Below are positions 1-7,653 of a DNA stretch of 48,564 nucleotides, piece by piece. Every line of letters starts with the position of its first letter. The first letter of the stretch is position 1. The notes below the pieces were generated by a model, which did no database searches, was not told where the DNA came from, and saw only the letters and a program-made list of their open reading frames with translations. Made by a program: the position numbers and the translations under genes. The stretch is from JAAFIP01 sp031428975. GTDB lineage: Bacteria; Pseudomonadota; Gammaproteobacteria; Burkholderiales; Burkholderiaceae_C. The DNA lies in the NCBI GenBank assembly GCA_031428975.1, contig JANOYR010000040.1, positions 1 to 48,564 of the forward strand, read 5' to 3'.

Positions 1-368
1 GCCTCTTGCATAGCCGCACCGCGCAGGCGCACAGTTTGCACCGCATCAGCCAAGTTAAGCACGCCCGATACCACCAAGGCCGAATACTCCCCCAGCGAAT
101 GCCCCGCCACCACGGCAGGCACTGCGCCGCCATAAAACGCCCAAGCACGGTAAGCCGCCACACCCGCCACCAGCATCACTGGCTGCGTGTTGGCCGTGAG
201 CGCCAGCGCCTCTTTAGGCCCTTCTTTAATCAGCTGCGCCACGTCTTCGCCCAGCGCAGCCGAAGCCTCAGCCAATACCGCCGCCACAGCCGGGTGGTCG
301 CCCCAAGCGTCAAGCATGCCCACAGACTGCGAGCCTTGGCCAGGGAATACACATGCGAATGGTTTCAT
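1..368 (-). CDS. fabD: Malonyl-CoA:ACP transacylase FabD, N-terminal part
   Basis: FabD transfers malonyl from CoA to acyl carrier protein, giving the extender unit for fatty-acid synthesis in the cytosol. The first 122 residues are present; the gene runs off the left edge of the window. The start MKPFACVFPGQGSQ carries the family GQGSQ motif (residues 10-14), and GHSLGE (86-91) holds the nucleophilic Ser88. The ATG lies only 8 nt after the stop codon of the PIN toxin gene, with no clear Shine-Dalgarno sequence. Translation may therefore depend on upstream reading. FabD normally follows fabH directly in this order; here a small membrane protein and a toxin-antitoxin pair lie between them. Identity is secure. 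Confidence 0.95.
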   Translation of the reverse strand, partial: MKPFACVFPGQGSQSVGMLDAWGDHPAVAAVLAEASAALGEDVAQLIKEGPKEALALTANTQPVMLVAGVAAYRAWAFYGGAVPAVVAGHSLGEYSALVVSGVLNLADAVQTVRLRGAAMQE

Positions 369-376
369 ATTTCAAT

Positions 377-775
377 TCAAGTAATCGTTACAAATGGGTC
401 AATCAAACGCAAGCCGCAGCCCGCAAAGTCTTTGGTGTTGTGCGTGGCCAGCGTGCATTCGCGCACCAGTGCAGTTGCAGCAATCATCATATCCGCTTGG
501 CTGCGCACGATACCGCGCTGCGAAAAATCAGAGCGCAATGCCGCAGCGCAGCGGGTAATTGGCTCATCCAGCGGCACAATTTCAGTGCCTCCCAGCATGC
601 GCTCAAAACGCGCCAGCATCACCAACATGCGCTTTCTCTGCAAACCAAAAAGCACTTCATCGAGCGACACCACAGATATACCCAGCACTGCCTGCCGCGC
701 AAACCAATCGCGCACCGAAGCATCTTGCTGCGGTTTGAGCATCTCGCTGATGATATTGGAGTCGAGTAAAACCAC
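377..775 (-). CDS. vapC: PIN-domain toxin, VapC family
   Basis: This is a predicted ribonuclease toxin of a type II toxin-antitoxin pair. With the GTG start at 775 the protein has 132 residues, usual for VapC. PIN acidic residues are visible: Asp5 in MVLLDSN, Glu40 in SLDEVLFG, Asp95 in SQADMMIAA, and the THNTKDF segment at 111-117. A TTG start at 829 would add 18 residues and overlap the antitoxin gene; I prefer GTG because the PIN fold begins there. The antitoxin gene is immediately upstream and the essential fabD starts 8 nt downstream. The PIN call is confident; the exact RNA target cannot be read. Confidence 0.85.
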   Translation of the reverse strand: MVLLDSNIISEMLKPQQDASVRDWFARQAVLGISVVSLDEVLFGLQRKRMLVMLARFERMLGGTEIVPLDEPITRCAAALRSDFSQRGIVRSQADMMIAATALVRECTLATHNTKDFAGCGLRLIDPFVTIT

Positions 776-810
776 GCTGATTTTTGCTTGCGCTATAGCT
801 AATAGAGCAA

Positions 811-1167
811 TCAGTGGGGAGCACTGCAAGGTGTGCCGTCAGCGTTTTCACCATAAGGAAAATACGCATCGAGCATGGCATCTATGGCGAGTGGTCTGTC
901 CACGCGAGCAGGCAATTCAATGCCTTGGTAATGAGGGTCAGCATCCATCAGCATCTGACGGATATCATCTAGCCCGTCTAAAAAACGCTGTCCTGCCGTT
1001 TTTAACTCACTGCCTTGACCCGCACGCCAAGCCTTGAATTCAGCAAAATCCCGTGCACTGATCAGCACCGCCACTTCTTTGCTGTGGCGCATGATCGGCT
1101 GCGGTGCAGCCTCCGCTTGGCGCACCACTTCGGAAAACTGTTGCTTGGCTTGGGCTATATTCCACAT
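811..1167 (-). CDS. Phd/YefM-type antitoxin
   Basis: This 118-residue protein begins MWNIAQAKQQFSEVVRQAE and continues to an ISARDF segment near residue 40, the pattern of the Phd/YefM DNA-binding fold (start of strand, helix, strand, helix). The C-terminal half is unlike textbook Phd and probably contacts the PIN toxin encoded next. By family knowledge it neutralises the toxin and represses its own promoter. A perfect 8-bp inverted repeat lies 15-39 bp upstream of its ATG and is the likely operator. It is codirectional with fabH and fabD. Confidence 0.85.
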   Translation of the reverse strand: MWNIAQAKQQFSEVVRQAEAAPQPIMRHSKEVAVLISARDFAEFKAWRAGQGSELKTAGQRFLDGLDDIRQMLMDADPHYQGIELPARVDRPLAIDAMLDAYFPYGENADGTPCSAPH

Positions 1168-1181
1168 AGGTTACTAAAATA

Positions 1182-1206
1182 TGTCTATATTTATTCATTA
1201 TAGACA
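1182..1206. promoter_or_regulatory. Inverted repeat, probable toxin-antitoxin operator
   Basis: TGTCTATA (1182-1189) and TATAGACA (1199-1206) are perfect 8-bp inverted arms with a 9-bp AT-rich spacer, directly upstream of the Phd-type antitoxin start. Palindromes at this place are the usual autoregulatory operators of Phd/YefM modules. The repeat itself is seen; the operator role is inferred. Confidence 0.6.
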
Positions 1207-1214
1207 CAATTGAA

Positions 1215-1469
1215 TTATTTCAATGTCAACCAGCCCAATAACATCGAGAACAACACGAGACAAACTCCAAGCCCAAACACCATATCAAATACGCGCTGGC
1301 TTGCGTCTTCGCCTTTCGGTTCAGGATTGCTATTGGTGATCCACGCACAAAGAAAGCCTAAACTTTCTCGCCAGCGGCAAGCGGCCATAGACTTCAGAGC
1401 AGCTATCCACCACGCTGCAATGCACAAGAAAATACCCGATAGCAGAAGGTAAAAAGCCATGCGATTCAT
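1215..1469 (-). CDS. Small two-helix membrane protein, unknown function
   Basis: An 84-residue protein with two hydrophobic stretches, roughly residues 4-25 and 62-82, joined by a polar loop with NSNPEPKGED. It starts 10 nt after the fabH stop, in the same direction; an alternative start is Met4. No family was recognised and no strong Shine-Dalgarno sequence is visible. Tight spacing behind fabH and the clean membrane topology favour a real gene. Its position suggests it is part of the fabH transcript or came in with the toxin-antitoxin pair. Confidence 0.55.
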   Translation of the reverse strand: MNRMAFYLLLSGIFLCIAAWWIAALKSMAACRWRESLGFLCAWITNSNPEPKGEDASQRVFDMVFGLGVCLVLFSMLLGWLTLK

Positions 1470-1479
1470 GACATTTGAC

Positions 1480-2460
1480 TCACATAGTCAAAAGCACCGC
1501 ACCCCAAGTAAACCCACCGCCCACGCCTTCGAGCATGACAGTTTGGCCTTTTTGAATCTTGCCGCTGCGCACCGCAGAATCCATGGCCAGCGGGATGCTG
1601 GCGGCGGAGGTGTTGCCGTGTTGGTCTACGGTGACCACCACTTTGTCTTCGGGCAGCTTAAGTTTTTTGGCAGTACCCAGCATGATGCGGATGTTGGCTT
1701 GGTGGGGAATGAGCCAGTCGATGTCAGCCTCTGTTTTGCCAGCTTTGGCTAGCACCGAACGCGCCACCTCAGCCAGCACGCCTACGGCCAGTTTGAATAC
1801 CGCTTGACCGTCCATTTTGAGCAATGGATCGCCCGAAATTTGTCCGCCATTGACCGTGCCGGGCACGCACAAAACGCCCACATGCTTGCCGTCGGCATGC
1901 AGCTCGGCGGCCAAAATGCCGGGGGTGGGCGATGCCTCTAATACAACAGCGCCTGCACCATCGCCAAACAGCACACAGGTGGTGCGGTCGCTAAAGTCCA
2001 AAATACGGCTGAAAATCTCCGCCCCGACCACCAAGGCGCACTTGGCTGCGCCGGTTTTAATCAAACTGTCGGCCACTGTGAGCGCATACACAAAGCCGCT
2101 GCACACGGCCTGCACGTCAAAAGCGGCGCAGCCAGCAACGCCCAGCTTATGTTGCAATATGGCAGCAGTGGAGGGGAACACCATGTCGGGCGTGGAGGTG
2201 GCGAGAATGATTAAATCCACATCGGCCGCAGATTTGCCAGCGGCTTGCAAAGCCGCTTGGCAGGCGGACAGGGCCAAATCGCTGGCCGATTGCTCGGGCG
2301 CGGCGAAATGGCGGGCGCGGATGCCCGTGCGCTCGACAATCCAGTCGTCCGAGGTGTCAACGCCTTTAGTAGCCAGCTCGGCCACTAGATCAGCATTGGT
2401 GAGGCGGCGCGAAGGCAGGTAGCTGCCAGTGCCAGTGATGCGGGAATACGGTGAAGTCAT
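1480..2460 (-). CDS. fabH: 3-oxoacyl-ACP synthase III FabH
   Basis: FabH condenses acetyl-CoA with malonyl-ACP and starts fatty-acid chains. The protein has 326 residues, normal for the family. The catalytic triad is intact: Cys120 in DVQAVCSGF, His253 in LIPHQANIR, Asn283 in QHGNTSAAS. The N-terminus MTSPYSRITGTGSYLPSR and the C-terminal EGVGGGFTWGA are typical. It lies 59 nt downstream of plsX, as usual in proteobacterial plsX-fabH operons. It is followed by a small membrane protein gene and a toxin-antitoxin pair instead of fabD. Confidence 0.97.
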   Translation of the reverse strand: MTSPYSRITGTGSYLPSRRLTNADLVAELATKGVDTSDDWIVERTGIRARHFAAPEQSASDLALSACQAALQAAGKSAADVDLIILATSTPDMVFPSTAAILQHKLGVAGCAAFDVQAVCSGFVYALTVADSLIKTGAAKCALVVGAEIFSRILDFSDRTTCVLFGDGAGAVVLEASPTPGILAAELHADGKHVGVLCVPGTVNGGQISGDPLLKMDGQAVFKLAVGVLAEVARSVLAKAGKTEADIDWLIPHQANIRIMLGTAKKLKLPEDKVVVTVDQHGNTSAASIPLAMDSAVRSGKIQKGQTVMLEGVGGGFTWGAVLLTM

Positions 2461-2519
2461 GCGCCAATGTTAACGCAAGCGACTACAGATTTATGGCAAA
2501 CTTGCGGCGGATTGACAGC

Positions 2520-3641
2520 TTATGGCGTAGGTGTCGCAGCCAAAGCCAACAAAGGCAAAGCATGCGCTATACGCGCCTGCACCTTTTCAAGCAGCCCATG
2601 ACTGGCCGCCTCATAGGCCTTGTGCAAGGCCTGCTCAAATGCATACGCATCTGCACCACCGTGGCTTTTAAACACCAAACCACGCAAACCCAGCAAGGCT
2701 GCGCCGTTGTACCGACGGTGGTCCATGCGTGATTTAAATGCTTTTAAGATCGGATAAGCGATAATCGCAGCAGTTTTAGTGAAAATACTGCGAGAAAACT
2801 CGGCCTTAAGAAAATCGCCGATCATATGCGCCAAACCTTCACTGGTTTTAAGCGCCACATTGCCCACAAAACCATCGCACACCACTAAATCGGTTGCCCC
2901 CGAAAAAATATCATTGCCCTCGACGTTGCCATAAAAATTCAAATCACCGCTGTTGGCCGCCGATCGCAACAGCTCACCTGTTTTTTTGATGATTTCGTTG
3001 CCTTTGATGACTTCTTCCCCTATATTGAGCAAGCCCACCGAGGGGTTTTCTTCATTGGTAAGCACCGACACCAAGGCAGAACCCATCACCGCAAACTGAA
3101 ACAAATGCTCTGCGGTGCAATCCACATTTGCCCCCAAATCCAACACGGTAGTAGCGCCGCCTTTGGCATTGGGCAGTTGCGTGGCAATGGCGGGACGGTC
3201 GATCCCGTCTAGCGTTTTGAGCATATAACGGGCAATCGCCATCAGCGCACCGGTATTGCCCGCCGATACAGCGGCATGCGCCGCACCCGCTTTTACCTGC
3301 GCAATGGCAACACGCATGGAAGAATCTTTTTTCTTGCGCAACGCCACTTCGAGCGCGTCGTCCATAGCAACCACTTCGGATGCGCCCACCATGCAGGCGC
3401 GCGGATGCTTGAATGTGGCCAAGGCTTCGGGCAAGCCAACTAGCAGCAACTGCGCCTGCGGATGCGCCGCTAAAAAAGCATGGCAAGCAGGCAAGGTAAC
3501 CGCCACGCCATGGTCACCACCCATGCAGTCCACTGCCACCGTAATGGGCATGTCAGCACGAGGGCCGCGCACCGCAGCCACAACTGGCGCAGTTGTGGCC
3601 TCAAGCAGCGCGTTGTCCACAATAAGTACAGGGGCGGTCAT
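2520..3641 (-). CDS. plsX: Phosphate acyltransferase PlsX
   Basis: PlsX converts acyl-ACP to acyl-phosphate, the substrate of PlsY in phospholipid synthesis, working at the inner face of the membrane. The conserved start of the family, VAVDCMGGDHG, begins near residue 36. With the ATG at 3641 the protein has 373 residues and an extra N-terminal stretch of about 30. An internal Met31 at 3551 gives the more common length, and neither start has a clear ribosome-binding site. GNEIIKKTGELL and NGAALLGLRG are further family landmarks. It lies behind rpmF, separated by a strong hairpin terminator, and ahead of fabH. Confidence 0.93.
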   Translation of the reverse strand: MTAPVLIVDNALLEATTAPVVAAVRGPRADMPITVAVDCMGGDHGVAVTLPACHAFLAAHPQAQLLLVGLPEALATFKHPRACMVGASEVVAMDDALEVALRKKKDSSMRVAIAQVKAGAAHAAVSAGNTGALMAIARYMLKTLDGIDRPAIATQLPNAKGGATTVLDLGANVDCTAEHLFQFAVMGSALVSVLTNEENPSVGLLNIGEEVIKGNEIIKKTGELLRSAANSGDLNFYGNVEGNDIFSGATDLVVCDGFVGNVALKTSEGLAHMIGDFLKAEFSRSIFTKTAAIIAYPILKAFKSRMDHRRYNGAALLGLRGLVFKSHGGADAYAFEQALHKAYEAASHGLLEKVQARIAHALPLLALAATPTP

Positions 3642-3713
3642 AAATTGTGGATTCTAGAGCCTAAGGCCATTTACACAGCATTTGAGCGGATTTGCAATCA
3701 TAGAGCGGGCGTT

Positions 3714-3755
3714 AAAAAGGCTCGAGGCTACTGTTAAAGTAGCAGCGAGCCTTTT
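3714..3755 (-). terminator. Rho-independent terminator after rpmF
   Basis: The arms AAAAGGCTCG (3715-3724) and CGAGCCTTTT (3746-3755) pair perfectly. Inside them GCTACT and AGTAGC form a second stem. Read on the minus strand, the outer stem ends in a run of five U residues. It lies between rpmF and plsX, so it probably attenuates rather than fully uncouples plsX. Confidence 0.8.
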
Positions 3756-3775
3756 GGCTTAGAGCTTGAGGGAGA

Positions 3776-3961
3776 TTACTCTGCCACAGCTTTAGATTTG
3801 ATCACTTGGCGACCACGGTAAAAACCGTTGGGGCTGATGTGGTGGCGCAAATGCGTTTCGCCAGTGGTTGGCTCCACGGCAATGCCTGGGGTGTCCAGTG
3901 CGTAGTGGGCACGGTGCATGCCACGCTTGGAGGGCGATTTTTTGTTTTGTTGGACTGCCAT
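3776..3961 (-). CDS. rpmF: 50S ribosomal protein L32
   Basis: A 61-residue basic protein starting MAVQQNKKSPSKRGMHRAH, the signature of bacterial L32. No CxxC zinc motifs are present, as in the zinc-free L32 of many proteobacteria. AGGAG lies 6 nt before the ATG as a good ribosome-binding site. In relatives rpmF directly follows the DUF177 gene yceD; here two unrelated genes lie between them, and a candidate promoter has been found just upstream. Confidence 0.97.
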   Translation of the reverse strand: MAVQQNKKSPSKRGMHRAHYALDTPGIAVEPTTGETHLRHHISPNGFYRGRQVIKSKAVAE

Positions 3962-4061
3962 AATGGACTCCTAAGGATTGCTCTGAAAAACCAAGAAGTT
4001 AGTCAGATAAGGTTAATTGGTGAACTTGCAACGTGTTGGATGCCGCTGCGCCTAGCCCATT

Positions 4062-4067
4062 ATTATA
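4062..4067 (-). promoter_or_regulatory. Candidate -10 box for rpmF
   Basis: On the minus strand a perfect TATAAT is centred about 100 bp upstream of the rpmF ATG, in the gap behind fecR. The -35 region is weak (GTTTAA-like at about 16 bp). It would let rpmF be transcribed independently of the genes inserted between it and yceD. Confidence 0.4.
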
Positions 4068-4122
4068 GCCTGAAAGCTAGAATTTAAACCTAAGTAACAC
4101 AAAGCAAGACACATACTGCCGA

Positions 4123-4803
4123 TCAGCGGGCTGGCTTGTCAAATAAAGAGTCCAAAGTCCCACCAGTATTGAATACTTTGCCACTACTTATTTCTGACAG
4201 CTTGGCAGAATTACCTCCACGAACCTCAGCTCCGCCCCCCATTGGAGCTAAGACTGGTTCGCCAGCGAAAGCGGCCTGCGCTGCGCCTACCTCTACTTGC
4301 GAGCCATCGTTGCCTGAAACAGAAACCAGGCCTGAACTAACTTTGACATAAGTCCCCGTTGTGTCGGTATCGTTGCGTCCTGCTTTAAAGTAACTCAATT
4401 CGAAATCTGTTCCGCGTATTCCGATGGTAGCCGTATGGGTGCGTAGGGAGGTGTCCATTTTAGGCCCGCGAGAAAACACAGCCGTTACATAACGCAGTGT
4501 TCCAATCGCTAAGTTAATTGCCTTGCTACGATCCTCTTGCCTGCCTTTGATGCGGTAAGCATCGAGCTTGAGTTCCGTATTATTTCTGAGCGATACGACG
4601 GATCCATCATCAAAAACAATCACAACCTCGCCATTATCAAAAGTTCTAACAACATCCCCTTGCTTTAACGTAACGCCTTTCACACCAGGCAAACGCAGCA
4701 CTCCACGCTCGATTTCTGTTCTGCCTTGAATCGCAAAAATACTCGCAGCATTTAAGTTGTTGCACAACAATATTGCACACAGCGCAACCAGTTTGCTTTT
4801 CAT
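4123..4803 (-). CDS. FecR-domain periplasmic protein
   Basis: A 226-residue protein with a signal peptide (MKSKLVALCAILLCNNLNA, cleavage likely before Ala20) and no anchor. Residues 28-170 match the stand-alone FecR domain: a GRTEIERG start, GDVVRTFDNGEVVIVFDDGS, ATIGIRGTDFEL, then a strand-rich tail with a Gly-rich stretch. Stand-alone periplasmic FecR domains occur beside secreted or membrane sensory proteins; a role in iron signalling is not implied, as no FecI or FecA gene is near. It follows the ClpP-like/rhodanese gene by 53 nt, probably as one transcript. Both genes interrupt the usual yceD-rpmF junction. Confidence 0.82.
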   Translation of the reverse strand: MKSKLVALCAILLCNNLNAASIFAIQGRTEIERGVLRLPGVKGVTLKQGDVVRTFDNGEVVIVFDDGSVVSLRNNTELKLDAYRIKGRQEDRSKAINLAIGTLRYVTAVFSRGPKMDTSLRTHTATIGIRGTDFELSYFKAGRNDTDTTGTYVKVSSGLVSVSGNDGSQVEVGAAQAAFAGEPVLAPMGGGAEVRGGNSAKLSEISSGKVFNTGGTLDSLFDKPAR

Positions 4804-4856
4804 GACAATCTCCGTTATCCGAATTCAACAGTGCATGCGCCGTTGAACATTACACA

Positions 4857-6389
4857 TTAATTTACGACGGAACTCGGTACTTTTTGCACAACAGGTAGAC
4901 CGGCTTCAAGCCAGCTACGCAGGCCACCTCTGTACCAACCAGCATTCAAATACCCAGCTTTTGCGGCCCGAATCGCAGCATTGGCTGCGGCCCAACACGA
5001 GACATCAGCGCAATAAAAAACCAAAGCTTTTTTCTTATCGGGCTGAATAATTTCAATCAACTGGCGAAACCTCATATCGTATGCCCGATCAACCTCTGAC
5101 TCTTCAAACGCCAACCCCCCTTCCCACATATGCACAGCCCCGGGAAGCATATTTTTAACAATGCCCTCTACGTCAACTACGTTCACACTTTTACTTTTCA
5201 TAGCCTGCGCTAGTTGCATTGTCCCCCATCTCACAATACCGTCTATGTCTAATGCAGTTGCTTGTTGCTGCTTTTCATAGCGCAATTCAAATAAAGCAGA
5301 TTTTGAATCGGCGGTGTTTTCGCCCGCCCAAGAAGAATGCTTGGGCGCAACTAGGTTTTCTAAGGCTAATTGGCTCTGCATCACGTTTTTTTTGTATTGA
5401 GCCGATACGTCAAAATCATCGACGACGACAGCACGACACAATTTCGGGTTACCGACGGCATGGTTGCACAAATAAATAGCACGTTTAACGGCTGCATCAG
5501 GACTCGTTTGGTTATCACTGAATCCAAAGCCTCGCTTATCCACGCCAAGAGCGGTGGCACGAAAAGATTTTTGCACCTCGTAGCGAGGAATTGCCGCCTG
5601 AAATCTGGAATAACAAACCGTATCGTCTGCACACATTTGCTGCGCTTGCTCCAGCATCAGCTTGGGAAGATTAGCTACTGGCTCTGTGAGCGGAATATCA
5701 AAAAACGTGATTTGTGGCAAAAGATCGGTCGGAATACCAATTGCTAAATTTGATGGCGCAGTCAGCAACCCTAAATCAAATGCATTTTTACCAACAATAA
5801 AACGGCATGCATTAACGGTCGACAAAGGCAGCGTGCACAACTGCGCTTGATTATCTGGTGAGGCATTTCGCTCGATCTCAGGAGCTCGCAAAGTGCTGTG
5901 CGCAGCAGATGTACTAGCCAAGCTTTTTTTAAATAATTCGCTGTTGTATTGCAAACCCAGTTGCTTTTGTAAAAATTCTTGAATTTGTAAACTTAGGTTT
6001 GTAGATTCGTTTACTGGCAAGCCACTTAAAAGAATGTAAGTTTTGCGTGGGTGTTGGCCTTTGGCAAAGCGCCGCTCTGCGCCACCGAGGAAAATCAACG
6101 CGCACGCGTCCTCGCAAAAACCTATCACCACTGTACGTAGGCGTTTTTTTGCCACCATGCGCCCCATGGCTAATGCGGCTGACATGCTACCACCTGATGC
6201 ATTAAGGAGCACCAGTTCCCGAACCTCTGGGTCAGCTAAAGCCAACGAAAGTCTGGGCTCATCTACCGCTTCTACGCTACCTGATGCAATGATTTGATCG
6301 CCTCGCACCGTGATTTCCATCGCCCATATTGGCGTTGCAAACAGGAGCGTTAAAACCAAACTCAGAAATGTAATTGTGTAGCGCATCAC
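4857..6389 (-). CDS. Periplasmic ClpP-like / DUF4189-like / rhodanese fusion protein
   Basis: A 510-residue exported protein with a signal peptide ending near residue 23. Residues 25-215 resemble the ClpP/crotonase fold of predicted periplasmic proteins (COG3904-like), with NASGGSMSAALAMG (63-76) and GFCEDACALIFLGGAERRF (90-108). At the place where relatives have Ser in a CxSAC motif, this protein has Asp94, so it is probably not a serine protease. Residues 255-330 contain paired Cys residues and a KRGFGFSDNQTSPDAA stretch, similar to DUF4189. Residues 375-505 are a rhodanese domain with the loop Cys at 460 (VFYCADVSCW) and the WYRGGLRSWLEAGLPV ending; the CxxxxCW loop recalls the PQQ-linked CXXCW proteins. 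Its role may be periplasmic sulfur or redox handling. It forms a pair with the FecR-domain gene. Confidence 0.72.
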   Translation of the reverse strand: MMRYTITFLSLVLTLLFATPIWAMEITVRGDQIIASGSVEAVDEPRLSLALADPEVRELVLLNASGGSMSAALAMGRMVAKKRLRTVVIGFCEDACALIFLGGAERRFAKGQHPRKTYILLSGLPVNESTNLSLQIQEFLQKQLGLQYNSELFKKSLASTSAAHSTLRAPEIERNASPDNQAQLCTLPLSTVNACRFIVGKNAFDLGLLTAPSNLAIGIPTDLLPQITFFDIPLTEPVANLPKLMLEQAQQMCADDTVCYSRFQAAIPRYEVQKSFRATALGVDKRGFGFSDNQTSPDAAVKRAIYLCNHAVGNPKLCRAVVVDDFDVSAQYKKNVMQSQLALENLVAPKHSSWAGENTADSKSALFELRYEKQQQATALDIDGIVRWGTMQLAQAMKSKSVNVVDVEGIVKNMLPGAVHMWEGGLAFEESEVDRAYDMRFRQLIEIIQPDKKKALVFYCADVSCWAAANAAIRAAKAGYLNAGWYRGGLRSWLEAGLPVVQKVPSSVVN

Positions 6390-6426
6390 GTTGGGACTTA
6401 GAAAACCATGCCTTAGCAGTTAAGCA

Positions 6427-6975
6427 CTATTTTTTCAAGCTGCCGAGCACGGCAAATGCATTCGGCTTGGCACTCAAAACCGCCCGAAAATCTGCATCTG
6501 TTGACTGCAAAGGCACTTCTTCTGGGCAAATCTCGTGCATCGGGATGAAAGGCATGGCCAAAATTAGCTCTTCTTCAATCAAATTGTGCAGGTCAAATTC
6601 TTTGCTGGCGGCTAAAAAATCCTCTTCAAATTCATCGCCTGCCGCCTCATCTAGCGCCTCTGCTGTCGCCTCGTCTTTGACAAAAATAAAGCGGTGGGTC
6701 AATACCATGGGCAACTCCAGTTCGCCCATGCAACGCTGACAGGTGCTGAAAAGAGTGGTTTTTAATGCCAAATCCACACATTTATCATCTGGCGAACCAG
6801 TCACTGGGCGCACGAAGCCTCGGGCCGACCATGTCACAGGGTTTAGCGGTGATTGCGTACGTATCTCGGCCATAAGTCGCTCATAATTTTGTAGCGGCTC
6901 AATGCCCGATAAAGATTGCCCTGCTTTGGCAAACTCGGTTACATGCAGTTTTTTGGGGTTCCATTGGGTGTCCAT
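6427..6975 (-). CDS. yceD: DUF177 family protein YceD
   Basis: A 182-residue protein from the ATG at 6975 (MDTQWNPKKLHV). A longer reading from 7020 adds 15 residues that do not look conserved. The C-x2-C pair in TCQRCMGELELPM near residue 95, the acidic middle (EALDEAAGDEFEEDF) and DLHNLIEEELILAMPFIPMHEIC are characteristic of DUF177. The family is linked to 23S rRNA accumulation and is almost always beside rpmF. Here the ClpP-like/rhodanese gene starts 37 nt downstream and pushes rpmF 2.5 kb away. Confidence 0.93.
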   Translation of the reverse strand: MDTQWNPKKLHVTEFAKAGQSLSGIEPLQNYERLMAEIRTQSPLNPVTWSARGFVRPVTGSPDDKCVDLALKTTLFSTCQRCMGELELPMVLTHRFIFVKDEATAEALDEAAGDEFEEDFLAASKEFDLHNLIEEELILAMPFIPMHEICPEEVPLQSTDADFRAVLSAKPNAFAVLGSLKK

Positions 6976-7041
6976 GTGCCAAGTGTAGAGGAAAGCCAGC
7001 GGTTTCTGACACCAATGCATTTTTCAGCGAGAATCGCGGCC

Positions 7042-7644
7042 ATGACTTTTACAACTCCCGCTAGCCCTCGCCCCCTGATCCTAGGATCCACCTCAAAATA
7101 CCGCCGAGAACTGCTGTCGCGCTTGCGTATCCCGTTTGACGTGGTCTCCCCCGAGGTGGACGAAACACCAAGCCTCAATGAGCCACCATTCGCTTTGGCC
7201 CAACGTCTGGCGCTTGAAAAAGCCCGCGCCGTAGCAGCGCTGCACCCAAACGCCGTGGTGATTGGCTCTGATCAGGTGGCTGATTTGGACGGCTACGCAC
7301 TGGGCAAACCGCTTACCCACACCCGCGCGACCGAGCAACTGCGCCGCATGCGCGGCAAAACAGTGGTGTTTCAAACCGCAGTGGTCGTAGTTTGCTTAGA
7401 AACTGGCTTTCAAATGCAAGATATGGCGGCGGTGAAGGTGCGCTTTCGCGCTTTAACAGACGAAGAGATTGAGGCCTATTTACTGGCTGAATTGCCCTAT
7501 GACTGCGCTGGCAGCGCTAAAAGCGAGGGGTTGGGTATTGCGCTTTTAGAACACATAGAGAACGACGACCCTACTGCCTTGGTGGGTCTGCCTCTGATCC
7601 GCACTGCACGGATGATCCGAGCCGCTGGCATTCGTATACTTTAG
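7042..7644 (+). CDS. yceF: 7-methyl-GTP pyrophosphatase, Maf/YceF family
   Basis: This enzyme hydrolyses non-canonical nucleoside triphosphates, by homology m7GTP, and acts in the cytosol. The 200-residue protein starts at the ATG at 7042; earlier in-frame codons overlap the divergent yceD gene. The family marks are clear: LILGSTSKYRRELL at the N-terminus, PEVDETP, IGSDQVADLDG and GSAKSEGLGIALLE, all closer to E. coli YceF than to YhdE. It is divergent from yceD, with 66 bp between the starts, and is followed after 9 nt by an RsmI-like methylase gene. Confidence 0.95.
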   Translation: MTFTTPASPRPLILGSTSKYRRELLSRLRIPFDVVSPEVDETPSLNEPPFALAQRLALEKARAVAALHPNAVVIGSDQVADLDGYALGKPLTHTRATEQLRRMRGKTVVFQTAVVVVCLETGFQMQDMAAVKVRFRALTDEEIEAYLLAELPYDCAGSAKSEGLGIALLEHIENDDPTALVGLPLIRTARMIRAAGIRIL

Positions 7645-7653
7645 GCCAACGCC

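Noticed and set aside
6..1037. Long plus-strand open frame of 343 codons at the left edge
   Set aside because: It is antisense to fabD, the PIN toxin and the antitoxin, has no domain pattern and an Arg/His/Ser-rich composition typical of shadow frames.
1440..1469. Possible element copy overlapping the start of the small membrane protein gene (AATGTCATG on the minus strand)
   Set aside because: Similarity ends after the first 7 nt; no GTCAT at 18-22 and no 3' hairpin.
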